The notes below the pieces were generated by a model. It was given only the letters and a program-made list of their open reading frames with translations. It was not told the origin of the DNA and did not search any database. A stretch of 64,000 bases of DNA from NCBI GenBank assembly GCA_907165065.1, contig OU015527.1:19605686-19669685 (forward strand). Direction: 5' to 3'. Below are positions 9,834 to 23,600 of this stretch, piece after piece. Position 1 is the first letter of the stretch, and every line of letters starts with the position of its first letter. The DNA comes from Caprimulgus europaeus (taxonomy: Eukaryota; Chordata; Aves; Caprimulgiformes; Caprimulgidae). The position numbers and the translations under genes were made by a program.

Positions 9834-12800
9834 GAAAAAAATAAAGACTTTACAAAGCAAAAAGATGCCTAGCTGAACTAAATAATTCCAGGAATGATAA
9901 AATGAAATCTTAATTTATTTTCTATCCCTCCTTTGAATATCTTCCTAAAGGAAATATTCCACATATAGGATAGCAAATCACTGAAACAGTAAACCTGTCT
10001 TTTTCTTCCCAAAGGAAATTGTGAAAGAAAGTTTAGTTCAGTTCCCCCAGGCTTGCATATTGGACACGTGCTAATTAAAATATTCATTGAAATCTTCAAA
10101 ATTAATTGTAAGTTAAACTAAAACAATGGGATAAGCTGTAGTACAATGCCATTAACTTACATTCCAGGTACTTGTTAAACACAGGTTTTCATCTTTTATC
10201 TTTTCTATCCTAAAATAATAGTGGGCTAATCTCTTTCCAAAATGCTTCCATATTTAACTGAATATGGTGTTCTTTTATTAAATCTTAAACAATTCTCTAA
10301 CAGTTATGCCAAGGAAGTCACACTGGTTGCTTATACTCGCAACTACAGAGTTGTAATTCATTTGGGTAGAGGTTGAAAGACTTCAGTTAAAGGAAAAAAT
10401 TAAAAGCACTTTCTGAATTGTGGTATAATTAAATGCTATTATGTTATTTCACTTGTCTAAAAACACAAGTTATTAACTTCTAAAACTGAGGATCTCACTA
10501 AATAAAATACATACTTCTGAATTAAGTTGGCTTGTTTCCAAACTAGCAAGCGTAATGGAAATAAGGATTCAGGTAAAGTCATCCTTTGCACCAAGTTCTC
10601 ATCTTACTTCTCCCACCTTTTTCTTCTTGATACTGATTTAAAATCAGGCATACCATATGTATAATGTGAAACTAATAATATTGTGCTTTCAATTAAATGC
10701 ACAATCCGCATATATTTCTCATTAGGATTAACATATTGATACAGGGCTGTTTATTTGTAGAGCAGAACTCTAAACATGGAGCTAAACTTTTAAGAAACTG
10801 AACAGAAAGCTTAGAATATATTATTGTCCTTTAGAAGTAGAAGTAGAGCAGAGTTTTATGGAATCCAAATCTATTTTCATTTCATGTTGTTTTTAATGTG
10901 TATAATCAGCATGAAAATAAAAGTTACTTTTCTAATCTGGGAAATTCTTTGTTGAGTGGTGTTGTGGAAATAAATTATTTAGTTATTTTGGCCTGACTTT
11001 AGAAATATATACAACAATTTATCTATTAAATCTGAATAAAATGTCTCCCATGCATAACTCATGTTCAGTTCCATCAATGTGCTCAGGATGGAGTATCGCA
11101 TCAGTTTACACAGTTCAAAGAAAAATCTGTATAATGTCTCTGTATTGGAATGTCAGCTCCCAAGATTTATTACTGCTTCACAGGGAAATAAAAAATACTA
11201 CCTAGCTGGAAGAGAAACTTGCTGCAACTAAGTCCACTTTGAATCACTGGTGTTCTACCAGGCTTCCTTGGTGAGATGTGAAACAACCATAGCAAATGAA
11301 CCATCTTCTATCTGGGATATTCCTCAGGCACTAAATTACAGTGGGCTTTTTTTTGTCAAATTTTAACTAGTGATATTTCTCCAAAAATGTCAAAAGCTCT
11401 GAAAAGTACACAAGAGAAAGAATTTAAATTATGTACTTTCTGCAGACTAGTCCCTCAGTACCCAGATAAAGAAGTGGAGCACCTTACTAAAAAAAAATTT
11501 AGTATCAGTTGTATCTGTGACTTGTTTTAATTCAATATTAAGTTTTCAGTGTAAAATTCAACAGAATACAGCTTATGGATTTAGTAAGACAGGATAATAA
11601 AAACAAATTCAATCAGAACACAAGTACCTAGAGGTGATGTTATATTATGGACTTTGTCTAATTTATGTCAACTCTGTCCATTCATATTATACAATGGCTT
11701 CTTACATTGTGTAAATAATATGCAATGCTTTGTCTCAACAATGACCCACTGGATAAGCAAGCAAAAATAAAAATAAAAAATATTAATTTAATGTGGAACA
11801 ATAAAAAAACCTAAAGTATATGCATAAACATCCTTGAAAGATGCACGGAGTTGGTAAGACTGAAAGGAGAATGGTGGCTGAATATGTTTCTGCCATAATC
11901 CTAAAGCAATAGTTTGTATTAATAATTTCTTATGCTTGTGTTTCAAACTCCAGTACTGGAAGTTCTAGACATAATCTAATTTTAGCAAGATTACTTTTTT
12001 ATTTACCAGTTTACTGTTAGCTAACAAATTAGTGCCTTTTTTTCCTTAAGTAGCTATTGGTTGGTGTCAGATGCAAAGTATTTCCTGTGGAGGAATATCC
12101 CGTTGCTGCTGGCATTCACTTCAGTAGTATGTTATTGCAAACATCTGGAGCACACAAGAAAAACACTGTCTGGATTCTTTCCTAAAGCACCTCAATCAGA
12201 ATAATCCAAGCAGGAGAAATGCCAGATTGAATGAGTAACCCAAACATGAAAAAGGACTAGAGTACAGTAGCAAGAATACAAAAGTAAAAAAACTAATTCT
12301 TTTACTTGCAGGCCTACAGTGGATTTATACAGCCTCTATCTCGAAGACTACTCCAGCTACTGAAATTGAAAAACTATTTTTTCTATATCATACACTGTAA
12401 AGCAAAGGTGAACATGCACACATTCGAGACTTTCGTTTTATATTGAGGAATTGTCTACTGACAGACAATTAATCTCTGCCATTTCCTTCCCTATTCCCCA
12501 GATTCAAATTATGTTAAAAGCCATGGTACAAACTATGAAAAAGAAGCCAAAAACACAAATGGGAAGAATCCATTACTCACTAATGAACATACAACTGGAT
12601 TGTTGGAGTGCCAAGTAGTCCCTTGAGGTACTGACTGTTCTCCAAGTGATGGCGTGAGAAAATGCTGGTTCTGTCCATGCCTTGCTGAACTCGGTCCATA
12701 ATGTTACAGACCCAAGCACCCAGGGGCACCAGTCAGAATCTTCCCAACTATAGAAAAATATTCCTGTATTCCACTCCTAAATTCAGATAATTATAGTTGA

Positions 12801-14289
12801 AAATATGTGATCTCTCCATTATTCTATAATGTTAATGTTATCTGTTATTAATTTGGACATGACTACTTTTCCATTATACTTTTTTATTTTAAACAATATT
12901 TTCTATGAAACAATCTCTTTGCAAATTCCCTTAATCAATGCATCTGGAATCAGTCACATCATCTCTAGCAGTCTCTCAGTACCTATTACCTATCTAAAAT
13001 TTAATTTGCACAGTGATGCATACTGGTATGTACATTTTATCTAATACTTCTTTGAGAAGCGATGCTAGGTATTTTCAAGGAAGTAATATTTTCAGTGGAT
13101 ATCCAAATGTCTCATCTACCAGTTGTTCAAACAAAGTGCCTGTTCTTGCTTACCTCAGCTTTGAATTTATGAAAAATTTGCAATTCTCTGCATCTGTGCT
13201 TGGGAAACACAAGTCTCTTTCTTCCTAGGTAAGAACTATTTTTAAGAGAAATTTTCAGAATCATGTGTGTGCCGTTTGCATCCTTGGTCATTATTACCAG
13301 TCCATTTTTAGCTCCTAGTTTAGAAAAAGGAGCTCTACAGCCTATGTGCTCTGGACTGTAATCCCAGTTGAAAGGTACAAAACTAACAGAGTCATAGAGC
13401 TTTAACTTTTCATGACCTTGAATATCTGCTTTCTTTCAACAGTGGAATAGTTTCTGATCATTTTAGCAAGCATCAAGAAAAATTAGTAGCACTCAGGTGA
13501 CAGCAAAAGGCAGTTTTCCCTTACTCTTTTTTTATTATTTTTTAAATGATTTTTTTTTTTTTTTTTTTTTTACAGAATGTAATGTAAAAGCTTAGGAAGA
13601 GAATCCAGATCAGGCTGAATTTTTCCATTCAGATACAGGCTGGTTGTTTGACAAGCCAACCCATTAAACATTTGATTAGTAGGTAACATGTCGAGAGAAA
13701 ATCAGGCCAGCTCTACTTTCCAAAAAGTCCTCATTCTTAAACTTAAAACTAAAATGCTTGACTTATATTACCCAATAACCAGACCTAAGTTACTTTTGAT
13801 ACAGGTGTCATTGCCATACAAATCTCCTATTTTGATTATTTTTTTTAGCATTGGAAATGCTAAATTATATAGCATTGAATAGTCTTGCTTTTAAGATCTT
13901 ACATAAAATAACTCTACCCTGAAAAGAACTTTAAAAAGTGTTAGCACAGCAAGTGAAAAAAAAAGTCCTGCATATCATTTACAATCTGAAAAGTGGGGAA
14001 AATCCTATTTTTTTCCCTTACATTAAAACATGTGTTATTCTCTATAAGAACAGCAAACATGCAGAGATTAGTAAAGGAAGAACAATATCAATTTTCTTTG
14101 GCTCTTGCTATATTGCTGACACTTGACATTTGAAGATACCTTATTTGTGTCATTAGCACTATATGGAAGTTTCTCACACCAACTCTGATTTCATCTAGAG
14201 ATAAAATGTTAAAGATCAGAAGGCTTAATGTAAAGTTCATTTGTGTATCTCTGATAATTTCCATTCTTTTTTTCTGCACTTGAAAAATA
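9834..14289. other. AT-rich DNA, no gene seen
   Basis: Unique-looking AT-rich sequence. I see no exon, RNA gene or known repeat family. A run of 22 T at 13550-13571 is followed by ACAG, which mimics a splice acceptor but has no exon behind it. Confidence 0.5.
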
Positions 14290-15548
14290 ATCATAGAATC
14301 ATAGAATGGTTTGGGCTGGAAGGGACCTTAAAGATCATCTAGTTCCAACCCCCCTGCCATCAGCAGGGACACCTTCCACTAGACCAGGTTGCTCAAAGCC
14401 TCATCCAACCTGGCCTTGAACACTTCCAAGGAGGGGGCATCCATAACTTCTCTGGGCAAGTTCCAGTGTCTCTTCACCCTCACAGTAAAGAATTTCTTCC
14501 TAATATCTAATCTAAACCCCCTCTCTTCCAGTTTAAAGCCATTTCCCCTTGTTCTATCACTACCTGCCCTTGTAAAAAGTCCCTCCCCAGCTTTCTTGTA
14601 GCCCCTTCAGGCACTGCAAGGCCACTATAAGATCTCCCCGGAGCCTTCTCTTCTCCAGGCTGAACAGCCCCAACTCTCTCAGCCTGTCCTCATAGCAGAG
14701 GTGCTCCAGCCCTCAGATCATCCTTGTGACCCTCCTCTGGACTTGTTCAAACAGGTCCATGTCTTTGTTGTGTTGGGGGCTCCAGAACTGGACACAGGAC
14801 TCCAGGTGGGGCCTTACAAGAGCAGAGTATAGAAGGAGAATCCCCTCCCTCGACCTGCTGGCCACACTTCTTTTGATGCAGCCCAGGATACGGTTGGGCC
14901 TTCTGGGCTGCAAGCGCACATTGCTGGCTCGTGTTCAGCTTCTCCTCTACCACTACTCCCAAGTCCTTCTCTTCAGAGCTGGTCTCAAGCCACTCATCAC
15001 CCAGTCTGTATTTATGTTTGGGGTTGCCCGACCCAGGTGCAGGACCTTGCATTTGGCCTTGTTGAACTTCATAAGGTTCGCACAGGCCCCACCTCTCAAG
15101 CCTGTCAAGGTCCCTCTGGATGGCATCCTGTCCCTCCAGCATGTCAACAGCACCACTCAGCTTGGTCCCGTCAGAAAACTTGCTGAGGATGCACTCAATT
15201 CCACTGTCCATGTCTCCGACAAAGATATTGTACAGCATCAGTCCCAATACCAACCCTCGAGGGACACCTCTTGTTGCCAGTTTTCACTCGGACATTGAGC
15301 TGTTGATCACAACTCTTTGAGTGCAACCATGCAGCCAATTCCTTATCCACCGAGTGGTCCATCCATCAAACCCCCATGTTTCCAGTTTGGAGACAAGGAT
15401 GCCATGCGGGACAGTGTCAAACGCCTTGCACAAGTCCAGGTAGATGGCATCAGTTGCTTTAGCCTTATCCACCAATGTTGTAACCCCATCATAAAAGGCC
15501 ACCAGATTGGTCAGGCAGTAGTGTTCAATGCATCAGTAGTGTGGCTGA
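14290..15548 (-). mobile_element. CR1 LINE, 5'-truncated, minus strand
   Basis: The left end has the reverse complement of the CR1 3' tail (two ATTCTATGAT-like units at 14290-14308) followed by the conserved 3' UTR. The minus strand then encodes broken reverse transcriptase: [14 protein letters not shown] and IRNWLHGC near 15300-15445, then a degraded catalytic box FSDGTKL (normally FADDTKL) near 15165, and the C-terminal DLGVVVEEKL region. An in-frame stop at 15284 and frame changes downstream show it is dead. The right end at about 15548 is a 5' truncation inside the RT domain. It belongs to a different CR1 subfamily from the copies at 35 and 41 kb (3' sequence GGTTTGGGCTGGAAGGGACC). Confidence 0.95.
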
Positions 15549-17895
15549 CAAACCCGAAAAACCACCTTTAGAATAATTTACCTTTGTAAATTTGTGACTT
15601 CAATAACCTTGTCAGTATTAAAAAAACAATTAATCAAACAATCAATCAAACAAACAAAAGAAGAGCTACAAAGAATTCTAGAAGCTTCTTAAAACTCTGC
15701 TCAATTTTGCAGATTATTTGGAGTCAAGTGTTCATTAAAGTTTCCATAAATATTTTACATCACTGACCTTCTACTTTGGAAGTTGCTTAAACTAGAAGCA
15801 CTGAAAGCAAATACAATCCTAAACCTGTGTAATCTGATAAAATGGATGATCAAGCCAACAGTTTAGCCAGTCTACAGCCAGTTTGGCCTGCCTTAGCCAG
15901 CTACTGAGAACATCTCTTCTTTCTCCGTGAAGTTCAAGGGAGTTGTTTTCTTGCTTTGACAGGCACTGGAATCTATAATCCCATTCCTAAATTTCCATGC
16001 AATTATGCTTTCTCTTAAATTCACATGTAAATCCAAGTTTTACAGAAATTGCTGGATTGGTTACTTACATTTGTCATTTTGGGATCCAAACATTTAGTGG
16101 TTTCTTAATCATTTGCTGCTGCACAAAGCAAGTAATCTAAGTGAAAAGGAGAGATTCCTTTAAAATGCTTGGGTTTATATGCTCAATTCTCTTTGTACAG
16201 GAGCCAAAGAGTGAACTGAGGTTTCAAGGTCCATCAGATAAAGCATCCTTTCTCCAAATTTATGGAAGGGGTGTGAAAGGGAAAGACTCTCTAAGAAAAT
16301 GCTTATAGGTGAAATGATATTGATTAATAGAGGTATTATGATTAAAATGAAAAATTAGAAACAGGTGCTGGGAAATAATGCAATAATAATTCTTATAAAC
16401 CATGCAACCATGCTGCTTTTCACTTTTTCCTTTGTATAGCTTTCTCCATGGTTAGTTTAAACTCAATCCAGCTGAATCAACAAGAATAATAGAATTTAGA
16501 GACATAGCAATTATAGAGGATAAGTGATTTACTTGGAGTAAGTGAATTGTTAAAGGTTATATATTTTAAAATAGACATAAGTTAAATGTCATTATGTAGG
16601 TTTTTCTTAGAAGTGCAAAGGTGAGCAAACAGGAAGATTATTCAAGAAGATAAGTTAATACAGTGATCAGAGTGAGATCAGGGGGCTGCAACTTCTGAAG
16701 AGGCACTGAGACAAGACAAGAAGAGTCAGCTGTGTTTGAAAACCACTGTGGACTTTTATAGAATTTTAAATTAATGAGAAATTTGGAACGGAAGGTTCAT
16801 GGGAAAATACTGAGAACTTTGAAAAAAATACCTATTGCATAATGTTAAATTTAACATATATATAGAACCTGGGTTTTGCAATACCTTTGCCACTCACTGA
16901 GGTGATGGCCCAACTCTGAGTTGTAAATAAAACCAAATCTAGAGTTATCCACTAACTCACTTCAATCCCTTCAACAAGAGGTATGCTTAGATACTGCTCT
17001 CTTCTCACAGGGTGCCTTCAAGTCAAGACAAAAGTCCTTTTACTGTTGTGCAGGTTGCATAAAGGAGTTCAATGTGATTTCAACCAGTAGAGTGAGAAGC
17101 AGAAACTTGTAACTTTTGCCTTGTTTATGATTTTTGATGTTCATTTCTGTTTTGTGCAACAGGAAGGATGTAATTAAGGTGGATGCTTATTCAAGAACTG
17201 AGGAAAAATACATCCCCATTTCCAGGATCCTCTACAATGATAATTTATTCTGAAGTGTTGAAGTGTTTATCAAACTTCACCTTTTATGTGATGCCTTTTG
17301 AAGTTGGTAGACATTCTGATTACTTAAGGTCTGTTGTTGCTGTGCAGCAGTTTATTACAGCTGAAATGTTTTTTTGCACATCACAGATTCTAAGTCTTTG
17401 CACTTACCGAGTATAAGCCATACAATAATCAGGGATTAATATAAAAAATCAGCTCTTTGATTTGGCATTCCCTTTGAAAAGACTTCATACATGTACAGAT
17501 ACAAAGTCAAGACTCTCAAATCATGGTACAAAAAGGGTCTGCAGAACTAACTGCCATGGCTCTTGTGTGTATCATTTGGATTAAGGTGACTCAGCTTTGT
17601 TTTTCTGCAGCACTGCCCAATCAGGCATTAGAAGGCCTGGTAATTCAGTTTCTGTTTACTTTATATCTTACAAAATATATGCATGGCAAGCCATAACATT
17701 CAGAGTTTTAAGTTCTTATATCTACTGTTGCTTTTACTTAGTACTTTTTAAAATGTTTACTAAAACACACTATATAAGCTGTGTTTTAACAATTGGACTA
17801 CTTCCTGTTCCTGTGGCAATTAAACACCAGAGGAGGGATTGGAGACCAGATTTTGCACTCTTAGCAAGAAAGATTTAGGATCAAACTCACATGAG
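15549..17895. other. AT-rich DNA, no gene seen
   Basis: Unique-looking sequence with short poly-A and CAAA/CAAT repeats next to the CR1 end (15617-15660). No gene or repeat family is recognised. Confidence 0.5.
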
Positions 17896-18001
17896 CTTGG
17901 GACATGGTTTAGTAGTTTAGTGGTGAACTTGGCAGTGCTAGGTTTACGGTTGGACTAGATCATAATGGTCTTTTCCAACGAAACTGTTCTATGATTCTAT
18001 G
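17896..18001 (+). mobile_element. CR1 3' end fragment
   Basis: About 105 bases of CR1 3' UTR: TTGGACTAGATCATAATGG, TCTTTTCCAACG, then the terminal ATTCTATGATTCTATGA-like repeats at 17986-18001. Only the 3' tail remains, typical of strongly 5'-truncated CR1. Confidence 0.9.
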
Positions 18002-19712
18002 AGCTCTGAATGGCTATTTAACTGACGTTTATAATCTGGAAATTGGTATTTCTGAAGTTTCAAGACAGCTCAAAAAACCCCTTAATTCTGCAGTCTGTTG
18101 AAAACTGCCCTCTGGACTTGTGAATAGGTCTTGTCACACAGAAGCCTTGTACTGCATCCACTGAGACAGACAAAAGAGGCTGTCTTAGGCCACCAAAGAA
18201 AAGAAGGGACGTAGTCCTCTATTGCTACATGTATGCTGGCTCCAGGAGGTGTACTGTACTTGAAGGCAGGGCTTGAGCAAGAAGTAGGCACCTGAGGATA
18301 CCAGTTTCCTCTTCTGGAGTGAGGCTTCTGAGCATCCTTAAGAACAAATATTTAGATTGCTAGTTTTCGCAAGTACAGATCCTTGAGAGTCAACAGACTC
18401 ATATTTGGATGACACCTGACAAAAGATCTGAGTATGAAAATGAGTGAAAATGAATATTTACATTCTTGATAATCTCTTTGTCCTTAGCTTCAGAGGTTGA
18501 AATTTCTGAAATACTGGATTTAAAATTTGCAAGCTATGAAAAAGCTCAAAATTTGTTTTGCAACAACACATGATCAGTAGGGTAAAACTAACGTGTCACA
18601 TGATGGTTTAACCCAACTCACATTCCCTATTAGTGAGTCAACAATCTGGTGCTTGGTGAATTTGTATTTTAAAGACCTGGCAAGGAGAAAGCATCTTTTT
18701 AAAACTATTTTATTCTTAAAACCTTTTAATAAGAAATGGAGTTGTATGAAACTAAACAGATAGTCTGTATTTTTGTCATTTGCAAACATTTCAGATACAA
18801 TTGTCAGTCTCTGATAGGTTTGAAACTTGAGAAGAATGGTCTCTAAAGTGAGAAAAAAAATCTGTCAATCCAATCAGTATTCTTAAATACTTGGTTGACA
18901 CTCTTAATGCTAAGTAATAGGAACCGTATGAGGACCTAAACAAATAGACATCAGTCAGTTACTTTTGACTGAGACCAGACTCACTTCCATTCTTACACTT
19001 CTGTTTCTCTTAAATACAAAAGAGGGACCTGAGGAGAAAAAGTTTTGGCTCAGTTGTGTGACAAGATGGGATACCCAGAACTTTCAGTATCCTGGCATGT
19101 AATTCTTTGGAAGATGTCTAAAGTACTTGTGTTTTATTCCAGCTGGCGTGTGACTTATTCCTGCCACAAGAAAGACCTGAAAAGGTTTATTCAGTAAGTG
19201 TATAAAGTTTTCTTGCATTAGACACAGAATCACTTATTTTTTAGCTCTTACAACAGTACTATGTCTCCCAAACTTTCTTTATTTATCTGGTTTTGTTCCT
19301 TTTGACTTCATTCTCATTCAAATGGAATTTTCAGTCTTTAAGGAGAATAATGAACCTTGAGGTTGTGTGTATTCATTTTGGAAACATTTTTTGAGACTTT
19401 TTATACATTATTTTCAGATGAGATGGAGTAACACATCAAGAAAAAAATTAAGGTTGATCACAGATATAAATTTTAACCTACACTAAAAATTTAATTCATA
19501 CAACCACAATGACTAAGCTATAATCTTTAACAGCTTTATCAAATACAAGTGTATACTTTAAATCAAAATTATTGGCAATCTATGAGTGTATGATATCAAG
19601 TTTTGAGAAATATACATAGCAGTGCTTTGACAATGCAGAACAGGTCATTGCCCTACTCTTCAGACTATAATATCATACTACTATCTCCTCCTTATGACTT
19701 TATGAATCGTAA
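18002..19712. other. AT-rich DNA, no gene seen
   Basis: No recognisable gene or repeat. A slightly GC-richer patch at 18080-18330 resembles nothing I know. Confidence 0.5.
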
Positions 19713-20690
19713 TGTGTTGGGTTTGTTTATGTGTAGGGGGGGAAAAGCCAGGTTTTTTTGGTAGTGGTGGAAGGGCAACCTTATGAGAGAGAAATGCTCC
19801 CCTGGCCCCAAGAAAAAGAACACCCCCCCTCCCACCCCAGCCCAGGCTGGGCCAATGAGCACTAGAGAAACACCTCTGCCAATCCATATTTGTGAGGGGA
19901 AGGATTGTCCTGAAAAGAAGAAGGTGGGGGTGACTCTGGAGAAGAGGCATTGACAAATAAAAGGGGACTATCAGCCTAAACAAAGGACGGACAGAAAGAG
20001 AGAGAAAGAGCTTTGTTGCCAGAAAAAGAGCCACACACCCAGTTCAGCTGATGGAGTAGGAGAAGGAAAAGGAAGAGCTTTGCAGCCCATGGAGATCAGC
20101 GGGGGAGCAGAGACCATGGAGGACCCACACTGAAGCAGGGAAGTTGAGCATGAGGGCAAGTGTAACTGAAATTGTGACCCCCGAGCTGGAGCAGGGAGTG
20201 GACCCCCAGACTGGGGGAAATGTCTCATGCAGCCCGTGGATGCCCCATGCCAGGGCCGGGAGCTGAGCCCGAAGAGGTCCGTGACTCCATGGGAAGCTTG
20301 CTCTGGAACATCTTGTTCCTGGACTTCCATGCCAGGAAGAGTGGCAGAGGTGAACTGATTGAAACCCCAATTCCCTGCCCCCTGTGCCGCTGGGGTGGGA
20401 AGGTAGAGACATTGGGAGCAAAGTGATTTTAGCCCGGGAAGAAGGGAGGGGTGGGGGAAGGTGTTGTAAGCTGTGTTTTTTTTGTCTACTCAGATGATTT
20501 GTAACAAATTAAATTGATTTTTCTTCCCCAGGTTGAGTCTCTTTTGCCCATGACCATAACTGGTGAGGGAGCCGTCCCTGTCCTTCATTCCTAACCCTGT
20601 GCCCCCTTTGTTGTGTCTCCCATCCCATCTCACCAGGTTGGGGGAGTGAATGCAGGAGTGCATGGTACCACTGTGGGTCAAACCACCACA
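19713..20690 (+). mobile_element. ERV LTR copy 1 (same family as 44342-45054)
   Basis: A 978-base LTR-like element with ends TGTGTTGGGTTTG and AAACCACCACA. The middle (about 20050-20310) holds degenerate tandem units around CAGCCC(A/G)TGGA and GGAGCAG. The 3' part has an ATTAAA-type polyadenylation region (20507-20515), TTTTGCCCATGACCATAA and a CCCATCTCACCAGG tail, shared with the copy at 44 kb. Both are on the plus strand. No internal retroviral genes flank it, so it is probably a solo LTR. Flanking pentamers CGTAA and CTTAG match at only 3 of 5 positions, so a target duplication is not proven. Open frames on its minus strand are by-products of GC content. Confidence 0.85.
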
Positions 20691-23600
20691 CTTAGTTTTT
20701 ATTCTGCTCAGTGCCATACCTTCCTTCTCTAATTCCTTAGGACATTTCCATGTGAGGAAAGCTGAGAACAAGCAACCATTACCAGAATAGTTTTTTGACC
20801 TGTGCTCTGATCACTGTCCATATCAAAAGGTACTCAGATAAGAAGAGGTAAGGAATGTCTTTGGAATCTATCTTGATGGAGCAAAGTTGTCCTAAAGTCC
20901 ATAGTGGTGAAACCCCATTAAGATATCAAAATATATCATATAAACTGTCTATTTGCATAAACAGTTCTAGTTTCAGGTGTTAGATTATCAAAAGGTCTTC
21001 AGATAACAGCTGTTGTTGCACATTTGTTTGACTTCCTAATGTTAAAGTTATTTAGACACTCCAATGTTGGATATACCTGGAAATTTCTGATGATATCAAT
21101 GTCTGAGGAGACTTGAATCTGCATCTTTGCGGGGAATTCCTGAATCAAGGATGTCAGTGGCAGTGGTCCTCAACCTTTCTTCCATTTCAAGCCATAAAAT
21201 CTCTCATGGATAAATTTGTGTGTCAAACAGACAGTAAACCTTATGTCCTGAGATTACATATCAAGTGTAGTGCACATGAGGAATCACGGGGATGCACTGC
21301 AGGTGCAATATATTCAACACTCCTCAGTCAACCTGATACAAGCATTTAGTTACTCTTTGTATATCCATGCACATGGCAAAGATCCTCAGTGATGGGCTGG
21401 TATAAATAGAAAAACTAGGTCTGCCCATTCTTGTCTCCTCCTTTCCTAGATACAAACTGTAGACAGACTGCAAATCAGAGAAAATGTTCTGCTTCTGCTA
21501 GCTTGTTACCGTGTGCCATCTTGTTCAAGGTTTCATGAATTCTTTCTCACAATAATTATTGCTGTGTGCTATTAATGATTGCAATATTGTCAGTTAGATT
21601 GTGCTTGCGGTCTGGTATGGATATTCACATACTATCATTCTCTTACAAGTAAGCATCAATAGCAAGTATTAAATAAACATTTCTCCCTTGCTCTCTTTTT
21701 GTCAGCACTGCAGAGCTTTTACCATCCTCTTAACTTTGTTGGCCTATTATTCTGTAAGAGTTCTACCAGTCACAGTGTTATGGTATCTAATTTGGTTAAT
21801 GTTTTGGGCAAGCCCAACAATGCTCTGGCAAGGCACAACAGTCACAGGATATGAGTTGTATCACTGGGGAGGGGGATAGACCCATAGTCTCCAGGAGAGA
21901 AAGTAGCTGGAGATGAGCTGCTGCTGCAAAAGGAGTTCTTCCAACTACAGCTTATGCCAGTCCACAGAGGAGTGGCACAATTGTACGTACAGTTGTGCAG
22001 GTGGACCCTCCATACCATTGATATTTGAAACTTGTGGAAATCATACTGTGTTTTCAATCTTTCTGTTGAAATTGTTTAAACACTTAAAATAATTAGGTTT
22101 GTTATCTATAGAGAAAATCCACGACTGTGAATCACACATGCATCATGATAAAAACATTTATTTGCATAGAAGCCTCTACCACTAATTTCTAATCTTAGAA
22201 ATATTATTCTTAACCAGCCAGAACTTGAACACAGGTCTCATTTTTTATGCAATCAGTTGCCCTAGCCATTAGGTTACACACAAAAAATTTAAGCAAGTAT
22301 ATTTAAGCCATGTCCAGGATTTAAAGACACAAAAACTAAGAAAATTGAGTTAACAGGTAAATTAAATATTATTTTGCAAATGTGTTACATATAGTGCATG
22401 TGTATTGAGTAGAGTGATATGTATTACAAAAAGACAGAAGTAAAGATACACTCGAATTATGAGTAGTTCTCAACCTTTCTAAAGACATTCATATTTTCAA
22501 TAATTGCAAGAACATATAATTCCTTTTAAGATGATGTATTTATCTCTTTAGACATATCCTTGTTGTCTGCGCTCTGACAGATTTTCAACAAGTTAAGCTT
22601 GTGTCTGAGGATTTTTAAATTCTTGCCAGGAAAAGGAGATAGAATCAGGGTTACTGTGAGGACAGTCAGCAGGGACATGACATTGCAGGTTAAAAAGCCA
22701 GCTTAGTTGACTTCAGTGGCCAAGAATAAAGTGTCAGTAAGTGCCAGTAGCCAGGGAGCGTGCTTGCAATCCACATGAGAGGGTCTGAAGGCCTGTACTG
22801 GATCCTTATTCTGTGCTTTTTCAAACAGCAGCAGCAATATCGCAGGTAGGTCCTAGGGACTTCCGGTGGAGATCTGTCAGGGTACTTTGGCACTTTGGGA
22901 CGCGAAACAGCATAGTATCCTCAAGCACTAATGGGAGTGCTGAGGAGGGAAGGGACAAAGACTCTGTTATGAGCAGTGATAGATTAGCTTTTGGAAAGCT
23001 ACTACTGCCATTTCTGGAGCTGCAAGTGATAGGGCTGTGGATCACTGTAAGGTAAGAACACATAGCAAATAAGATTGCTTCCTGTTCCCTGTCACTCATG
23101 TCCTCCATTCTTTACTGTACTGATTTTAGAAAAGGGACTCTACCTGTTCTATACTATATAAAATTAGACCCATTTCAGCTAGGGAATTGAGACATAGCTG
23201 CTGTAAATTCTTTTAAAACCCAGTAAAAGGATCACTCACTCAAGAAATTGAAAGACCTGACTTCCAACACCTGCCCCAGCTGGACAGATTTGGTTTAAGT
23301 AACCTCAGGCAGAGAGACAGTTTTAATCAAAGGCTTCTCATATCTCTGGGCAAACGAAGGTGGGGTAAGCATCTTGCATGTATGCCTTTGTTTCAAAAGA
23401 ATTCAGATTTTGAATTCCTATTTGAAAGAAATGTAGCCTGGTACAAATCAGCCTCACAAGTGCTTACCTGTCTCTAAACATCGAATAACGAGTCTGAAAG
23501 CTGAACCCAAACCAGTGGTTTCTAAGGCAGGGTTAGGAGCCTTCCATTAATTTCTGCTATAATGAGGTGAAATAATTTTTGTAGACCTACTCCCGAGCTT

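Noticed and set aside
13550-13576. T22 followed by ACAG, resembling a splice acceptor.
   Set aside because: No coding frame or known exon follows; it is a homopolymer tract.
14290-15548. Host gene encoding a reverse-transcriptase-like protein.
   Set aside because: The frames are a truncated CR1 LINE with the 3' terminal repeats, stops and a broken catalytic box.
20044-20421. Minus-strand frames of 119-125 codons in the LTR.
   Set aside because: They are antisense to a plus-strand LTR, follow its tandem units, and have no retroviral protein motifs.
23255-23350. Possible MIR-type SINE body (TTGGTTTAAGTAACCTCAGG).
   Set aside because: Similarity is too weak by eye to list as a feature; a profile search would decide.
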